From positions 124,027 to 188,026 of the forward strand of contig NZ_JYCN01000018.1 of NCBI RefSeq assembly GCF_000876655.1: a DNA stretch of 64,000 nt, given 5' to 3'. Origin of the DNA: Arthrobacter sp. SPG23. Lineage in GTDB: Bacteria; Actinomycetota; Actinomycetes; Actinomycetales; Micrococcaceae. A model generated the notes under the pieces. That model did not search any database, was not told the origin of the DNA, and saw only the letters and a list, made by a program, of their open reading frames with translations. Made by a program: the position numbers and the translations under genes. How positions within the stretch are numbered: the stretch's first letter is position 1; every line of letters starts with the position of its first letter. Positions 47,974-63,850 of this stretch are shown one piece after another.

Positions 47974-48832
47974 TCAGCTGGTCAGCAGGGGTTCCAGCGT
48001 ACGCAGTGCAGCATCCCGGAGTCCGGCGGCGGAGGGGCCCGCTGAGAGGATGTCGCGGCTTGAGGTGCCCAGGACCTGCGAATAGGCGGCACCGAACGTT
48101 GCCCGCAGATCAGCAGCCGTGGCGCCCTGCGCGCCGAGCCCGGGCGCGAGGATGATTCCGCGCACCGCGGCCAGGTCCAGCTGGAGGTCCTGCAATGCAG
48201 CGCCTACGGTGGCGCCAACCACCAGGCCCACCGAGCCCAGGGTGCCCGGGTAGCGGGCGTTTTCCCCGGCTGCCGCCTCGGTGATCCGGCGCGCCACGGA
48301 ATCCGCGCCGCCCACGTGCTGGACGGACGCGCCTTCCGGATTGGACGTCAGTGCCAGGACGAAGACGCCGCGGCCGTACTCTGCCGCAAGGTCCAGCGCC
48401 GGCCGCAGCGACTCGAAGCCGAGGTAGGGGCTCAGGGTCACCGAGTCCGCGGCCAGTGAAGAGCCGTCCCGGAGCCAGGCGTCGGCGTAGGCCGCCATGG
48501 TGGAGCCGATGTCGCCGCGCTTGGCGTCCGCAATGGTCAGCACGCCGGCTTCGGCAGCAGCTGCGAGCGTACGTTCGAGTACAGCCATGCCCACGGAGCC
48601 GTGGCGTTCGTAGAGCGCCACCTGCGGCTTCACGGCGGCAGCGAGCGAACCCACTGCCTCCACGACGGTGAGCGAGAAGCGTTCCAGGCCGGCGGCGTCG
48701 TCGTTCAGTCCCCAGGCCTTCAGCAGCGCCGGGTGCGGATCGATCCCCACGCACAGCGGACCGCGGTCCGCCATGGCGCGGCCGAGCCGGGAGCCGAAGG
48801 ACTGCCGGCCGGCCGTCATTGCTGCCGCTGGC

Positions 48833-48840
<8 letters not shown>
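47974..48840 (-). CDS. pyrF: Orotidine-5'-phosphate decarboxylase
   Basis: A 288-residue class 2 OMP decarboxylase that makes UMP. The active-site motif [10 protein letters not shown] is near residue 103, and the substrate block [14 protein letters not shown]-like near 33 is present. It overlaps carB by 8 nt and is the last gene of the pyr operon. Confidence 0.95.
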
Positions 48841-52131
<3,291 letters not shown>

Positions 52132-52132
<1 letters not shown>

Positions 52133-53400
52133 TACTTCTTGTCCTCAGTCTTGGATTCGGTGGGAGTCTTTGTGGACGCTGCCTTCTTCGTGTCCGCCAT
52201 CAGGTCGATGAAGCGGTCGAAGAGGTAGGCGGCGTCGTGCGGTCCCGAGGCTGCTTCCGGGTGGTACTGCACCGAGAAGGCGGGGATGTCGAGGCAGGAG
52301 AGGCCCTCGACGACGTCGTCGTTCAGGCTGACGTGGCTGACTTCGACGCGGCCGTACCGCTCCTCGGGAGCCTGGGTGGCGCCGTCGAGCGGTGCGTCCA
52401 CGGCAAAGCCGTGGTTCTGTGAGGTGATCTCCACCTTGCCGGTGCGGCGGTCCATGACGGGCTGGTTGATGCCGCGGTGTCCGTAGCGGAGCTTGTACGT
52501 GCCGAAGCCGAGGGCGCGGCCCAGGATCTGGTTGCCGAAGCAGATGCCGAAGTACGGCAGCTTTTCGTCCAGCACCGAGCGGAGCAGCTTGACCTGGTTG
52601 TCCGCCGTGGCGGGGTCGCCGGGGCCGTTGGACATAAAGAAGCCGTCCGGGTTGACCGCCTGGACGTCCGCCAGGGTGGCGGTTGCGGGCAGGACGTGGA
52701 CGCGGACTCCTCGTTCGGCGAAACGGATGGGGGTCATGCGCTTGATGCCGAGGTCGATTGCGGCGATGGTGAAGCGCGGCTCGCCGTCCCAGCCCCAGTC
52801 CTTGGGCTCCACCACGTAGGCCTCGTCAACGCTGACTTCCTCGGCGAGGCGGGAGCCTTCCATGGGGGCGCTGGCCAGTACGGCGTTGAGGAGTTCCTTG
52901 TCCGTGGCGCGGGCGGCTTCGCCGGAGAAGATGCCGGCCCGCATGGTCTTGTGCTCGCGCAGGTGGCGGGTGATGGCGCGGGTGTCTACGCCCTGGATGC
53001 CCACGATGCCCTGTTCCACAAGCTCGTCGTCCAGGGAGCGCTCCGAGCGCCAGTTGGAGGGCCGGCGCGCCGCATCGCGGACAATGTAGCCGGCCACCCA
53101 GATGCGGCGTGATTCGGCGTCGTCCTTGTTGACGCCGGTGTTGCCGATGTGCGGTGCGGTCTGCACCACGAGCTGGCGGGCGTAGGAGGGGTCCGTGATG
53201 GTTTCCTGGTAGCCGGTCATGCCGGTGGCGAACACCGCCTCGCCGAGGGCGGTGCCGGTGGCGCCGTAGCTGGTGCCGCGGAACGTGCGGCCGTCCTCGA
53301 GCACCAGCACCGCGGGCGCGGAAGCCCCTCGTTCAGGTGCAGTATCTGCGTTTGCTGTTACTTCGGTTTCTGTCACGTTGTTACTTTCCACTATCGGCAT
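52132..53400 (-). CDS. carA: Carbamoyl-phosphate synthase small subunit
   Basis: A 422-residue glutamine amidotransferase subunit. After an N-terminal tail of about 30 residues, the CPSase_sm_chain domain opens with [11 protein letters not shown]. The class I GATase domain has the nucleophile in [10 protein letters not shown] (Cys near 283) and the His/Glu in [12 protein letters not shown]. Its first codons overlap the end of the preceding membrane-protein gene by 20 nt. Confidence 0.97.
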
Positions 53401-53899
53401 CTGCCTGAGGGGCTGCGGAGATCAATTCTTGAAAAGCTGCGAGGACCGCGGGTTTGTCGGCGGCGCGGCGGGTCCGGAATCCGGTATCGAGTTCCCGGCC
53501 ACCCAGGGTCCAGCTGGCCACCAGGAGTCCGTCTTTCTCGACGAACTTCCCGGCCATGCCGCTGTCCTGGCGGACTCCGGTGAGCCGGTCCGCCGGGATG
53601 AAGAGCGGCGCGGCGCCGGAGCGCTCGAACAGGACACCCTCCGGGTGCACGGTGAGTTCGGCGTCGGTGCGGATCCCCAGGCCGTGGACGGCGATGCGGT
53701 CCAGCCAGTCGCCGGCCGTGGTGGTGGCAACATACTGGCCGTCGGCGGTGGCCAGCGGCAGGCTCAGCCCGGCCGGGACCGCGGGCAGCTGTTCGACGTC
53801 GGACTGGCGCCGCAGGCGGTTCCGCCAGCCAACGCCGAGCAACACGAAGACCACCGCAATGATCGCCAGCATCGCGATTCCGGGGAGTACTTTGTCCAT
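53381..53899 (-). CDS. Single-pass membrane protein with PH-like domain in the pyr operon
   Basis: A 172-residue protein. One N-terminal membrane helix ([18 protein letters not shown], about 8-25) is followed by a basic anchor and a beta-rich soluble domain resembling bacterial PH-like folds ([22 protein letters not shown]). It lies between pyrC and carA, where many actinobacteria (for example Mycobacterium tuberculosis Rv1382) carry a membrane protein. The role is unknown. It overlaps pyrC by 1 nt and carA by 20 nt. Confidence 0.8.
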   Translation of the reverse strand: MDKVLPGIAMLAIIAVVFVLLGVGWRNRLRRQSDVEQLPAVPAGLSLPLATADGQYVATTTAGDWLDRIAVHGLGIRTDAELTVHPEGVLFERSGAAPLFIPADRLTGVRQDSGMAGKFVEKDGLLVASWTLGGRELDTGFRTRRAADKPAVLAAFQELISAAPQADADSGK

Positions 53900-55281
53900 C
53901 AGTACCCGCCCGCGGGGGCCGTTGATTCGCCGTGGGGCCCGTGGCGGTACGGGGTGTTGAGCTCGCCGTTCAGGACGGTGGGGTGGCCCTTGAAGAACGT
54001 TGCCACCACCCTGCCCGGGAGTTCCCTCCCGGCGAACGGAGAGTTACGGCCCATGGTTGCCATCTTAGAAGGGTCCACGGTCCAGCGCGCAGCCGGGTCC
54101 ACCAGCGTGACGTTGGCGGGTTCGCCTACTTCCAGGGGACGTCCCTGGTCGGCCACCCGTCCGATCACGGCAGGAGCGGTGGACGTCACCCGGGCGAAAT
54201 CCTCCCAGCCCATGAGGCCGGTCTCGATCATGGTCTCCTGGACCACTGACAGCGCCGTTTCAAGGCCGGTCATGCCCATGGCCGCCTGCGCCCATTCGCA
54301 CTCTTTGTGTTCGCTGGGGTGCGGGGCGTGGTCCGTGCCGACGACGTCGATGGTGCCGTCCGCCAGGGCGGCCCGCAGCGCCTGGACGTCAGAGTCCGTG
54401 CGCAGCGGCGGGTTGACCTTGTACACGGGATCGTAGCTGCGGACCAGTTCGTCGGTCAGGAGCAGGTGGTGCGGCGTCACTTCGGCTGTCACGTTGATCC
54501 CGCGGGCTTTGGCCCAGCGGATGATCTCCACCGAGCCGGCCGTGGAAACGTGGCAGACGTGCAGCCTGGACCCGACGTGCTGGGCCAGCAGGACGTCCCG
54601 GGCAATGATGCTTTCCTCTGCCACTGCCGGCCAGCCAGTGAGCCCGAGAACGGCGGAGACGTCGCCTTCGTTCATCTGGGCGCCGGCGGTGAGCCTGGGT
54701 TCCTGCGCGTGCTGTGCCACCACGCCGTCGAACGCCTTGACGTATTCAAGCGCACGGCGCATGAGCACGGGGTCGTGGACGCAGATGCCGTCGTCGGAAA
54801 AGACGCGGACCTGGGCGCGGGAATCTGCCATGGCACCAAGCTCGGCCAGCTGTTCGCCTGCGAGGCCGACGGTGACCGCGCCCACCGGGCGGACATCCAC
54901 CCAGCCGGCCGTTCGTCCGAGGGTGTGCACCTGTTCCACCACGCCGGCGGTGTCCGCAACAGGGTTGCTGTTGGCCATGGCATGCACTGCGGTGTAGCCG
55001 CCGAGGGCTGCGGCGCGGGTGCCCGTTTCCACCGTTTCGGCGTCCTCCCGGCCGGGCTCGCGGAGGTGGGTGTGGATGTCCACCATGCCGGGCAGCGCCA
55101 CCAGGCCCGCGGCCTCGATGACGGTGGCTCCGTCAGCTGCGTCTGTGCCTGCCAGGTCGGTGCCCCGTGCGGCGATGATGCCGTCGCGGATCAGGAGGTC
55201 TTCGGCTGCGCCGCCGAGAATCGATGCGCCGCGGACGAGGTAGGCCCCGGTGGTGGCTGCATCCTGTTGATCGTGTGCCAT
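53899..55281 (-). CDS. pyrC: Dihydroorotase
   Basis: A 460-residue class I zinc amidohydrolase that cyclises carbamoyl aspartate. The start is ATG 55281, which overlaps the pyrB stop by one base; the longer frame upstream is read-through. Metal motifs are [10 protein letters not shown] (about 67-76), [10 protein letters not shown] and GTDHAPHP. Confidence 0.95.
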   Translation of the reverse strand: MAHDQQDAATTGAYLVRGASILGGAAEDLLIRDGIIAARGTDLAGTDAADGATVIEAAGLVALPGMVDIHTHLREPGREDAETVETGTRAAALGGYTAVHAMANSNPVADTAGVVEQVHTLGRTAGWVDVRPVGAVTVGLAGEQLAELGAMADSRAQVRVFSDDGICVHDPVLMRRALEYVKAFDGVVAQHAQEPRLTAGAQMNEGDVSAVLGLTGWPAVAEESIIARDVLLAQHVGSRLHVCHVSTAGSVEIIRWAKARGINVTAEVTPHHLLLTDELVRSYDPVYKVNPPLRTDSDVQALRAALADGTIDVVGTDHAPHPSEHKECEWAQAAMGMTGLETALSVVQETMIETGLMGWEDFARVTSTAPAVIGRVADQGRPLEVGEPANVTLVDPAARWTVDPSKMATMGRNSPFAGRELPGRVVATFFKGHPTVLNGELNTPYRHGPHGESTAPAGGY

Positions 55282-56294
55282 CAGTGGCTCTCCTTGGTGG
55301 AATAGGCGGCGTTGGTGGTGGCAGCTGGTTCGCGGGTGTCCCCGGAGAGCAGCAGGTACAGTGCGGCCATCCGGACGGACACACCGTTGCGCACCTGTGC
55401 CAGCACTGTGGAACGGGGTGAATCCGCGGCTGCAGAGGAAATTTCCAGTCCCCGGTTCATGGGGCCCGGGTGCATGATGATGGTGTCCTTCAGGCCCAGG
55501 CTGTCCAGGGCGCGGAGGCGGTTGTCGTCGAATCCCCAGCGGCGGGAGTATTCGCGGGTCGTGGGGAAGAAGGAGGCATTCATCCGCTCCCCCTGGACGC
55601 GCAGCATCATCACCGCGTCCACACCCTTCGCCAGGGTTTCGTCCATGTTGTAGCTGACGCTGCACGGCCATTGTCCGACGCCGATGGGCAACAGGGTGGG
55701 CGGCGCCACCAGGGTGACCTTTGCTCCGAGCGTGCGCAGCAGCCAGACATTCGAGCGGGCCACGCGCGAGTGCAGGACATCGCCGGCAATCGCGACGCGC
55801 ATCCCTTTCAGGTCCGCCCCGGCAGACGGCGTCCCGTGCAGCCGGGCCCAGTGCCGGCGCATGGTGAACGCGTCGAGCAGCGCCTGGGTGGGGTGTTCGT
55901 GGGTGCCGTCGCCGGCGTTGATGACAGCGGCGTCGATCCAGTCCGTGGCTGCCAGCCGGTGCGGCGCACCGGAGGCCCAGTGGCGGATGACGACGGCGTC
56001 CGCGCCCATTGCGGCGAGCGTCTGGGCCGTGTCCTTGAGGGATTCGCCCTTGGAGACGGAGGACCCTTTGGCGGCGAAGTTGATGACGTCCGCGGAGAGC
56101 CGCTTCGCTGCGGCTTCGAAGGAGATGCGGGTGCGGGTGGAATCCTCGAAGAAAAGGTTCACCACGGTACGTCCCCGAAGCGCGGGAAGCTTCTTGACTT
56201 CCCGGTCACCCACCGCCGCCATTTCCTCTGCGGTGTCCAGGATGCGGATGGCGTTGGCCAGGCTGAGGTCTTCCGTTGAGAGCAGGTGTTTCAT
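55281..56294 (-). CDS. pyrB: Aspartate carbamoyltransferase catalytic subunit
   Basis: A 337-residue transcarbamoylase joining carbamoyl phosphate and aspartate. The carbamoyl phosphate motif [13 protein letters not shown] is near residue 52. The [14 protein letters not shown] block and the [13 protein letters not shown] end are present. No pyrI is nearby. It overlaps pyrR by 4 nt and pyrC by 1 nt. Confidence 0.96.
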   Translation of the reverse strand: MKHLLSTEDLSLANAIRILDTAEEMAAVGDREVKKLPALRGRTVVNLFFEDSTRTRISFEAAAKRLSADVINFAAKGSSVSKGESLKDTAQTLAAMGADAVVIRHWASGAPHRLAATDWIDAAVINAGDGTHEHPTQALLDAFTMRRHWARLHGTPSAGADLKGMRVAIAGDVLHSRVARSNVWLLRTLGAKVTLVAPPTLLPIGVGQWPCSVSYNMDETLAKGVDAVMMLRVQGERMNASFFPTTREYSRRWGFDDNRLRALDSLGLKDTIIMHPGPMNRGLEISSAAADSPRSTVLAQVRNGVSVRMAALYLLLSGDTREPAATTNAAYSTKESH

Positions 56295-56875
56295 GCGCCT
56301 GCCTCGATGACCACTTCGTTGACGGGCGTGCCGTCCACGGAATCGGTCTCTTCGAGCCGGACCCGGACCTTTTCGGAGGACGACGTTGGGAGGTTCTTGC
56401 CAACGTGGTCCGCGCGGATGGGCAGTTCGCGGTGCCCGCGGTCGATCATGACGGCAAGCCGGACGATGCGCGGACGGCCGAGGTCCACGATGGCGTCGAG
56501 CGCTGCGCGGATGGTCCTGCCCGAATAGAGGACGTCATCGATCAGGACAACAACCTTGTTGTCGATGCCGGTGCGGGGAAGTTGCGTGGGGTACGGCGGC
56601 CGGGTGGGCTGGTGGGAGAGGTCGTCCCGGAACATGGTGACGTCCAGCTGGCCGACGATTGCGGCGGCATCCACGGTGGAATCGGCGGCGGCGATTTTCC
56701 TGGCCAGGCGGACGGCCAGCGGGTAGCCGCGGCGCGGAATGCCCAGCAGCACCAGATCCTGGGAACCTTTGTTGGCCTCGAGGATCTCATGGGCGATACG
56801 AGTGAGTGCACGGTCAATGTCCGCAGAGTTGAGCACAACCCTGGCCGGAACCGGTGCTTCTGTGACTGATGTCAA
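56291..56875 (-). CDS. pyrR: Bifunctional PyrR: pyr operon regulator / uracil phosphoribosyltransferase
   Basis: A 194-residue phosphoribosyltransferase-fold protein that binds pyr mRNA in response to UMP. The PRPP-binding motif [16 protein letters not shown] is near residue 107. I place the start at TTG 56875, preceded by GGGGAG at 7 nt. The upstream GTG at 56902 would lie inside the PyrR-binding hairpin and is unlikely. It is the first gene of the pyr operon and probably represses its own operon. Confidence 0.9.
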   Translation of the reverse strand: MTSVTEAPVPARVVLNSADIDRALTRIAHEILEANKGSQDLVLLGIPRRGYPLAVRLARKIAAADSTVDAAAIVGQLDVTMFRDDLSHQPTRPPYPTQLPRTGIDNKVVVLIDDVLYSGRTIRAALDAIVDLGRPRIVRLAVMIDRGHRELPIRADHVGKNLPTSSSEKVRVRLEETDSVDGTPVNEVVIEAGA

Positions 56876-56889
56876 CGCTCGTCTCCCCT

Positions 56890-56911
56890 TTCCCCGCCTC
56901 ACGGGACGGAA
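56890..56911 (-). promoter_or_regulatory. PyrR-binding RNA hairpin in the pyrR leader
   Basis: The minus-strand RNA carries UCCCGUGAGGCG (56906 to 56895), close to the PyrR-binding loop consensus UCCNGNGAGGCU that I recall, flanked by a UUCC/GGAA stem. The 3' side adjoins the pyrR ribosome site (GGGGAG, 56883-56888). Binding of PyrR-UMP would thus hide the ribosome site, as proposed for mycobacteria. No terminator is present in the leader, so control is probably translational. Confidence 0.75.
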
Positions 56912-56936
56912 TTAAAAAAGGAACATTTGCCCTTCA

Positions 56937-56942
56937 AAATTA
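56937..56942 (-). promoter_or_regulatory. -10 box of the pyr operon (TAATTT)
   Basis: TAATTT on the minus strand predicts a start near 56930 and a leader of about 55 nt containing the PyrR hairpin. No clear -35 is seen 16-18 bp upstream. Confidence 0.45.
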
Positions 56943-57069
56943 CCACACGCTGCATCCCCGGCCCGCTGCCCGCCGGGCGCCGGTAAGGCGTTTAACATCA
57001 CACCCGGCCGGTGGTGAGGGCTGCCACGTCCCCGCGCCTGTCGCCTTGGTAGCGGCAGTTACAGGGACA

Positions 57070-57075
57070 TAGGCT
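57070..57075 (+). promoter_or_regulatory. -10 box for a leaderless transcript (TAGGCT)
   Basis: TAGGCT ends 7 nt before the ATG at 57083 and is the same hexamer as that before the hydrolase at 1102. No ribosome site is visible. Confidence 0.45.
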
Positions 57076-57082
57076 CAGTTCC

Positions 57083-58366
57083 ATGACATCGAACGCGCCC
57101 TGGCCGCAGCACGATCCGTCCGGCGGCCACGGATCCGGGCAGCAGCCCGCCTGGCCCCGGCAGGACCTTCCGCAGCAGACCAACCCCACCTGGATGGGCC
57201 AGGTCCGGCCCGATCATTACCATGCGGCGCCTGCCAGCAACTACGCGGCTGCGGTGAACACCATGATGCCTCCGGCCGCCGTGCGCAGCCGCTCCGGTGC
57301 AGGAGTGATCGGCCTCGTGGGCGGCGGCGGCTTCCTGGCTTTCGCCAGCCTCTTCCTGGTCCTCCCCTACCTCGTGGGCAACACCGGCGTCACCGGGTTC
57401 GTGATCGGTTTCATCGCTTCCCTGATTCCCTTGAGCGCCGTACTCCTGGCCGTCTACATCATTGACCGCTGGGAGCCCGAGCCCAAGCGCCTGTTGCTCT
57501 TCGCCTTCGTGTGGGGCGCCGCCGTCTCCATTTCCGTCACGCTGCTGCTCCAGCCCGTCTTTGCGCTGGCGGCGGCGGCGCCGCCTGTCGGCATGGACTA
57601 CACCACCTTTGCCGTCACCGTGCAGGCTCCGGTGGTGGAGGAATTCGCCAAGTCCCTGGGCCTGTTGCTGCTCCTGGTGCTCGCGCGAAAGCATTTTGAC
57701 GGTCCCGTGGACGGCGTGGTGTTTGCCTTCACCATTGCCGGCGGCTTCGCCTTCACGGAAAACATCCTCTACTTCGGCCGCGCCATTGCCGAGTCCGCCA
57801 CACCGGGGACTGACCTGGCGATGGTGTTCTTCCTGCGGGGTGTGATGTCCCCGTTCGCCCACGCCATCTTCACGGGCACCACGGGACTCATCCTCGGTTT
57901 CGCTGCGCGCCGCTGGCACCCCGGGTTGTCCGTCGTGGCGTTCGTCGTCGGGCTGGTCCCCGCGATGCTCCTGCACAGCATGTGGAACAGCATGGGACAG
58001 GACTTCCTGGTGCAGTACATCGTGGTCCAGGTACCCATTTTCCTGGTGGCAGTCGTCGTTATTGTGCTGCTGCGCGTGGCGGAAAGCCGGCTGACCCGGC
58101 AGCGTCTCCTGGAATATGCCGCCGCTGGATGGTTCACGCCGCGGGAAGTGGAGATGCTGGCTACGGCCGGCGGACGCCGTTCCGGGGTCCGCTGGGCGAA
58201 GCAGTTCGGCCGGGGGCCGCAGATGAAGGCTTTCCAGCGCTCCGCCACCCGGCTTGCCTTCATCCGGCAACGGATCCTGAGCGGGCGGGACGTTCGGGCC
58301 CACCAGTTGGACGAACACCGCCAACTCGCGGAAATCGTGGCCCGCCGGGACGCCGTGCTCCGCTAG
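57083..58366 (+). CDS. PrsW family intramembrane metalloprotease
   Basis: A 427-residue membrane protein. A Pro/Gln/His-rich cytoplasmic N-terminus of about 70 residues precedes eight or so membrane helices. PrsW motifs are present: EEFAKSLG (about 190-197; the EExxK-type glutamates), FTENILYF (about 220), SPFAHAIFTG with His, and HSMWN. A basic C-terminal tail of about 90 residues follows the last helix. Substrates may include anti-sigma factors, as in Bacillus PrsW, but nothing here proves it. It faces nusB across a strong hairpin. Confidence 0.85.
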   Translation: MTSNAPWPQHDPSGGHGSGQQPAWPRQDLPQQTNPTWMGQVRPDHYHAAPASNYAAAVNTMMPPAAVRSRSGAGVIGLVGGGGFLAFASLFLVLPYLVGNTGVTGFVIGFIASLIPLSAVLLAVYIIDRWEPEPKRLLLFAFVWGAAVSISVTLLLQPVFALAAAAPPVGMDYTTFAVTVQAPVVEEFAKSLGLLLLLVLARKHFDGPVDGVVFAFTIAGGFAFTENILYFGRAIAESATPGTDLAMVFFLRGVMSPFAHAIFTGTTGLILGFAARRWHPGLSVVAFVVGLVPAMLLHSMWNSMGQDFLVQYIVVQVPIFLVAVVVIVLLRVAESRLTRQRLLEYAAAGWFTPREVEMLATAGGRRSGVRWAKQFGRGPQMKAFQRSATRLAFIRQRILSGRDVRAHQLDEHRQLAEIVARRDAVLR

Positions 58367-58378
58367 CGGGCGTAAAGG

Positions 58379-58417
58379 AAAGGACCGGCACCCGCCTGTA
58401 GCGGATGCCGGTCCTTT
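58379..58417. terminator. Bidirectional terminator between the PrsW gene and nusB
   Basis: A 12-bp stem, AAAGGACCGGCA (58379-58390) and TGCCGGTCCTTT (58406-58417), with an inner CCGC/GCGG stem. T- and A-tracts lie on each side. It lies between convergent genes. Confidence 0.8.
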
Positions 58418-58426
58418 GTCTTGTTG

Positions 58427-58837
58427 CTACGCCAGCAGCGAGGGCTTCAGCTGCTGGAGCCGGCCGAGCAGGCCGTTAATGAACGACGGCGACTCGTCCG
58501 TGGACAGCGTCTTGGCCAGGGCGACTGCTTCGCTGACCGCCACGCCGTCGGGAACGTCGTCGTTGTAGAGCAGCTCCCACGTGCCGATGCGCAGGATGAT
58601 GCGGTCCACCGACGGCATGCGTTCCAGCGTCCAGCCCTGGGAGTAGGTCTCCAGGAATTCGTCGATGGCAGCCTGGTGGGATACCACGCCTTCGACGATC
58701 TCAAGGGTGTAGGGGTTGACGATCTGGTCGGTTTGTTCGCGGCGCGACCGCAGCACATCGAAAGCCGAGAGGGAGCGCTGCTCCGCCTCGAAGAGAACAT
58801 CCAGGGCCCGGTTACGGGCCTTACCGCGGGCGCTCAC
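58427..58837 (-). CDS. nusB: Transcription antitermination factor NusB
   Basis: A 136-residue all-helical protein that with NusE binds boxA RNA in rRNA operons. It begins SARGKARNRALDVLFEAEQR, typical of NusB, and ends with a QLKPS tail. It overlaps efp by 1 nt. Confidence 0.95.
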   Translation of the reverse strand: MSARGKARNRALDVLFEAEQRSLSAFDVLRSRREQTDQIVNPYTLEIVEGVVSHQAAIDEFLETYSQGWTLERMPSVDRIILRIGTWELLYNDDVPDGVAVSEAVALAKTLSTDESPSFINGLLGRLQQLKPSLLA

Positions 58838-59400
58838 TAGTCGCTGACCCGGCCAAGGTAGCTGCCGTCGCGGGTGTCGACCTTGACCTTGGTGTTGTTC
58901 TCAACGAACAGCGGCACCTGGATCTCGTAGCCGGTTTCCAGCGTGGCCGGCTTGGTGCCGGCAGAGGAGCGGTCGCCCTGCAGGCCCGGCTCGGTGTAGG
59001 TGATTTCGAGCACGACGCTCGGCGGAAGTTCGATGTACAGGGGGGTGCCTTCGTGGATGGCGATGTTGACCATCTGGTTTTCGAGCATGAAGTTCGTGGC
59101 GTCACCCACGGTGGCGCCGGAGACGGTGATCTGGTCGTAGTCCTGGGTGTCCATGAACACGAAGTCTGCGCCGTCCTGGTACAGGTACTGGTAGTCGCGG
59201 CGGTCCACCGTGGCAGTCTCGATCTTGAGGCCGGCGTTGAAGGTCTTGTCAACCACCTTGCCGGACATTACGTTGCGCATCTTGGTGCGGACGAAAGCGC
59301 CGCCCTTGCCCGGCTTGACGTGCTGGAACTCGATGATGTTCCAGAGCTGGCCCTCAAGCTTCAGCACGGTTCCGTTCTTGATGTCGTTTGTGGTTGCCAC
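58837..59400 (-). CDS. efp: Elongation factor P
   Basis: A 187-residue EF-P that rescues ribosomes stalled at polyproline. Three OB domains are present. The tip loop KPGKGGAFV has Lys32 at the modification position; no known modifying enzyme is in the window. The end is a canonical [10 protein letters not shown] tail. It is coupled to nusB. Confidence 0.96.
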   Translation of the reverse strand: MATTNDIKNGTVLKLEGQLWNIIEFQHVKPGKGGAFVRTKMRNVMSGKVVDKTFNAGLKIETATVDRRDYQYLYQDGADFVFMDTQDYDQITVSGATVGDATNFMLENQMVNIAIHEGTPLYIELPPSVVLEITYTEPGLQGDRSSAGTKPATLETGYEIQVPLFVENNTKVKVDTRDGSYLGRVSD

Positions 59401-59505
59401 GGGTATCCTCTGGTTTGTATCTGACTGCTTCTAGCCGCCAGCCGGTTATGTCAGGCAGGCACGCCAAAAGGCAGCCAGCGAGTATTTGTCAAAAATCCAA
59501 GAACC

Positions 59506-59511
59506 ATTCTA
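59506..59511 (-). promoter_or_regulatory. -10 box upstream of efp (TAGAAT)
   Basis: TAGAAT on the minus strand is one base from TATAAT and lies in the 143-nt gap between the TPR gene and efp. It predicts a leader of about 100 nt. The -35 is weak. Confidence 0.5.
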
Positions 59512-59543
59512 CCGGTAATGCCGGCGGGCTGCTGCGACGGCCC

Positions 59544-60076
59544 CTAGGACGACATTTCCAGGACTTTCCTGGCCCGCTGCAGCGCAACGGTGGACGAGTA
59601 GATCAACGCCGCGTCCGCGGCCCCCGCTACGCGCAGGTCCAGGGCCTTGGCGAACTCGTCGACAGCCGCTGCGGTGTTGCCGCCGGCGTAATAGGCACGT
59701 CCGAGGTGCTGGTGCGCCATGGCCTCCAGCTCGGTGCCCTGGACCTCTGCCAGCAGTTGGCGGTAGAGATCCACGGCACGGTCATAGCGCTTGGAAACCC
59801 GCAGGACCTCGGCTTCGAAGGCACGGAGCCGGAAGGACTCGGGATCGTTGTAGCGTGCTTCGGCCAGGAGCTCCGCGGCATCCCCTGCGTGGCCTTCCGC
59901 CAGGAGGACCATGATGCGGTCCGCGGGGTCGGAGGACGCCTGCAGCGCCAGGTTGCAGGCTTCTTCGTTGACGATTCCGGGCATGAGGGTGTCAGGGTTG
60001 ATCTTGACACCCGGGAACCCGCCGTCCGGCCACTCGCTCGTGCCGCCCATGGCATCAATCATGACGTCGCCCATCA

Positions 60077-60077
<1 letters not shown>
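59544..60077 (-). CDS. TPR-like protein between aroB and efp
   Basis: A 177-residue soluble protein from ATG 60077, overlapping the aroB stop by 1 nt. The C-terminal two-thirds contain helical repeats of tetratricopeptide type, for example YDRAVDLYRQLLAEVQ and AHQHLGRAYYAGGNTAAAV. The N-terminus has a conserved-looking GGFPGVKINPDTLMPG stretch. The function is unknown. Its coupling to aroB may simply reflect operon position. Confidence 0.8.
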
Positions 60078-61763
<1,686 letters not shown>

Positions 61764-61764
<1 letters not shown>

Positions 61765-62963
61765 TACTGGCCGATCGAGTCCAGGGACGCCGGAATGTTG
61801 TCCAGGTAACCCTTGATATTGCGTGCCGTTTCCGCGACCGAGTCGCCGCCGAACTTCTCCGCCACTGCCTCGGCCAGCACCAGCGCCACCATGGCTTCAG
61901 CCACTACGCCGGCGGCCGGAACAGCACAGACATCCGAGCGCTGGTGGTGAGCCTTGGCTGCTTCCCCGGTGCTGACATCGATGGTCTTCAGTGCGCGCGG
62001 AACGGTGGCAATGGGCTTCATCGCCGCACGGACGCGGAGGACGTCGCCGATGCTCATCCCGCCTTCGATGCCGCCGGCCCGGTTGCTGGTGCGGATGATC
62101 CGGCCGTCGGAGTCCTTGACGATTTCGTCGTGGGCGGCCGAGCCACGGCGGGAGGCGGTCAGGAAGCCGTCGCCCACTTCAACCCCCTTGATGGCCTGGA
62201 TGCCCATCAGGGCGGCGGCGAGGCGGGAGTCGAGCCGGCGGTCCCAGTGGACGTAGCTGCCGAGGCCGGGCGGAAGGCCGTAGGCCAGCACCTCCACCAC
62301 TCCGCCGAGGGTTTCGCCTTCCTTGTGGGCGGCGTCCACCTCGGCCACCATGGCGTCCGAGGTTTCCCGGTCAAAGCAGCGGAGGGGATCCGCATCCAGG
62401 GCGATCACGTTGGCGGGTACGGGCAGCGGGCGCCCTTCCGGCACGGCGACGCTGGCGATGGACACCGTGTGGCTGACCAGTTCGATGCCCAGTTGCTTGA
62501 GGAACTGCGACGCCACGGTGCCCAGTGCGACGCGGGTGGCGGTTTCGCGGGCACTGGCGCGCTCCAGTACCGGGCGTGCTTCATCGAAGCCGTATTTCTG
62601 CATTCCCGTGAAGTCCGCGTGGCCGGGACGCGGACGCGTCAGCGGTGCATTGCGCGCCTGGTCGGCGAGGACTTCAGGGGCAACCGGGTCCGCAGACATG
62701 ATCTGCTCCCACTTGGGCCATTCAGTGTTGCCCACCTGGATGGCCACGGGGCCGCCCTGGGTCATGCCGTGGCGCACACCGCCGAGGACGGTCACCACGT
62801 CCTGCTCAAACTTCATCCGGGCACCGCGGCCGTAACCGAGGCGCCGACGGGCCAGGGCATCGGCGATCTGGCTGCTGGTGAGTTCAACACCGGCAGGCAC
62901 GCCTTCAATAATTCCGACCAGTGCCGGTCCATGGGATTCACCGGCAGTCAACCAACGCAACAT
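61764..62963 (-). CDS. aroC: Chorismate synthase
   Basis: A 399-residue FMN-dependent enzyme that makes chorismate. I start it at ATG 62963 ([12 protein letters not shown], the family N-terminus). An ATG three codons upstream lacks proper spacing from AGGA. Signature blocks [11 protein letters not shown] and [10 protein letters not shown] are present. Confidence 0.95.
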
Positions 62964-62989
62964 AAAATCCATCCTGCCACGTAGGGCGG

Positions 62990-63850
62990 TTAGAACACTC
63001 GTCGGGGTGCCCCGACTGCGTCACACATCACATCTATGACTTCGGCCGTGACGCGGTCGCCGAGGCCGCTGAAGAACCGGACCTGCTCCACCGCCTGGTA
63101 CAGCAGCATCTCCAGGCCGGGAACGACGGCGCCTCCTCCGTCCTGCCAGACCGAGGCAATCCGGCTGGGCCAGGGATCGTAGGCGACATCCAGCAATACC
63201 CCGGGAGTCCGGGTCCCGAGGGCCGCGAGCTCATCGGCCAGGGCGTCCGCCCCGCGGGGCGGGAGCGTGGTAATGACGACGTCGGCGGCGGCCATTGCCG
63301 CGGCCGCCCCGGACAGCGGCAGGATGCGGACAGAAAGGCCCACACCTTCGGAGGCGGCGCGGGCTTCCGCCGCCCGGCCCACGTCACGTACGAAAACATC
63401 GGCAGACGGGGCGCCGAGATCCTTGAGCGCAGCGATCGCCGCGGCAGCGGTGCCGCCGCCGCCCAGGACAACAGCTGACGGCGCGGACACCACGCCGGCA
63501 TGCTGCACGGCGTTGACGATGCCTGCGACGTCGGTGTTGTAACCGATCCGTCGCACTGATGCCCCGTCGGCTTCAAACACAACGGTGTTGACCACTCCGA
63601 GGATGCCGGCCACGCCGCGCACCTCATCCACCTCGGAAACCATGGCGGTCTTGAGCGGCATGGTGACGGACAGGCCGCGCCAGCCGGGCTCGTCGCGGAC
63701 CGACGCCATGAACGCGGGAAGGTCCGCGACGGTCACATCGATGGCGGAGTACTCGACGTCCACGCCCAACCGGGCGTAGGCAGCGCGGTGCAGGGCCGGG
63801 GACTTTGAATGGCCGATCGGGTGCCCAAGGACGGCAGCCTTCAAGGTCAC
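62990..63850 (-). CDS. aroE: Shikimate dehydrogenase
   Basis: A 286-residue NADP(H) enzyme reducing 3-dehydroshikimate. The substrate motif [11 protein letters not shown] is near residue 8 and the catalytic Lys in VTMPLK near 62. The nucleotide motif [11 protein letters not shown] is near 130. GTG 63850 overlaps the mltG stop as GTGA and has AGGA 8 nt upstream; a further GTG at 63877 is less likely. Confidence 0.94.
   Translation of the reverse strand: MTLKAAVLGHPIGHSKSPALHRAAYARLGVDVEYSAIDVTVADLPAFMASVRDEPGWRGLSVTMPLKTAMVSEVDEVRGVAGILGVVNTVVFEADGASVRRIGYNTDVAGIVNAVQHAGVVSAPSAVVLGGGGTAAAAIAALKDLGAPSADVFVRDVGRAAEARAASEGVGLSVRILPLSGAAAAMAAADVVITTLPPRGADALADELAALGTRTPGVLLDVAYDPWPSRIASVWQDGGGAVVPGLEMLLYQAVEQVRFFSGLGDRVTAEVIDVMCDAVGAPRRVF

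Noticed and set aside
56876-56902. pyrR start at GTG 56902
   Set aside because: It lies within the PyrR-binding hairpin and has no ribosome site, while TTG 56875 has GGGGAG at 7 nt.
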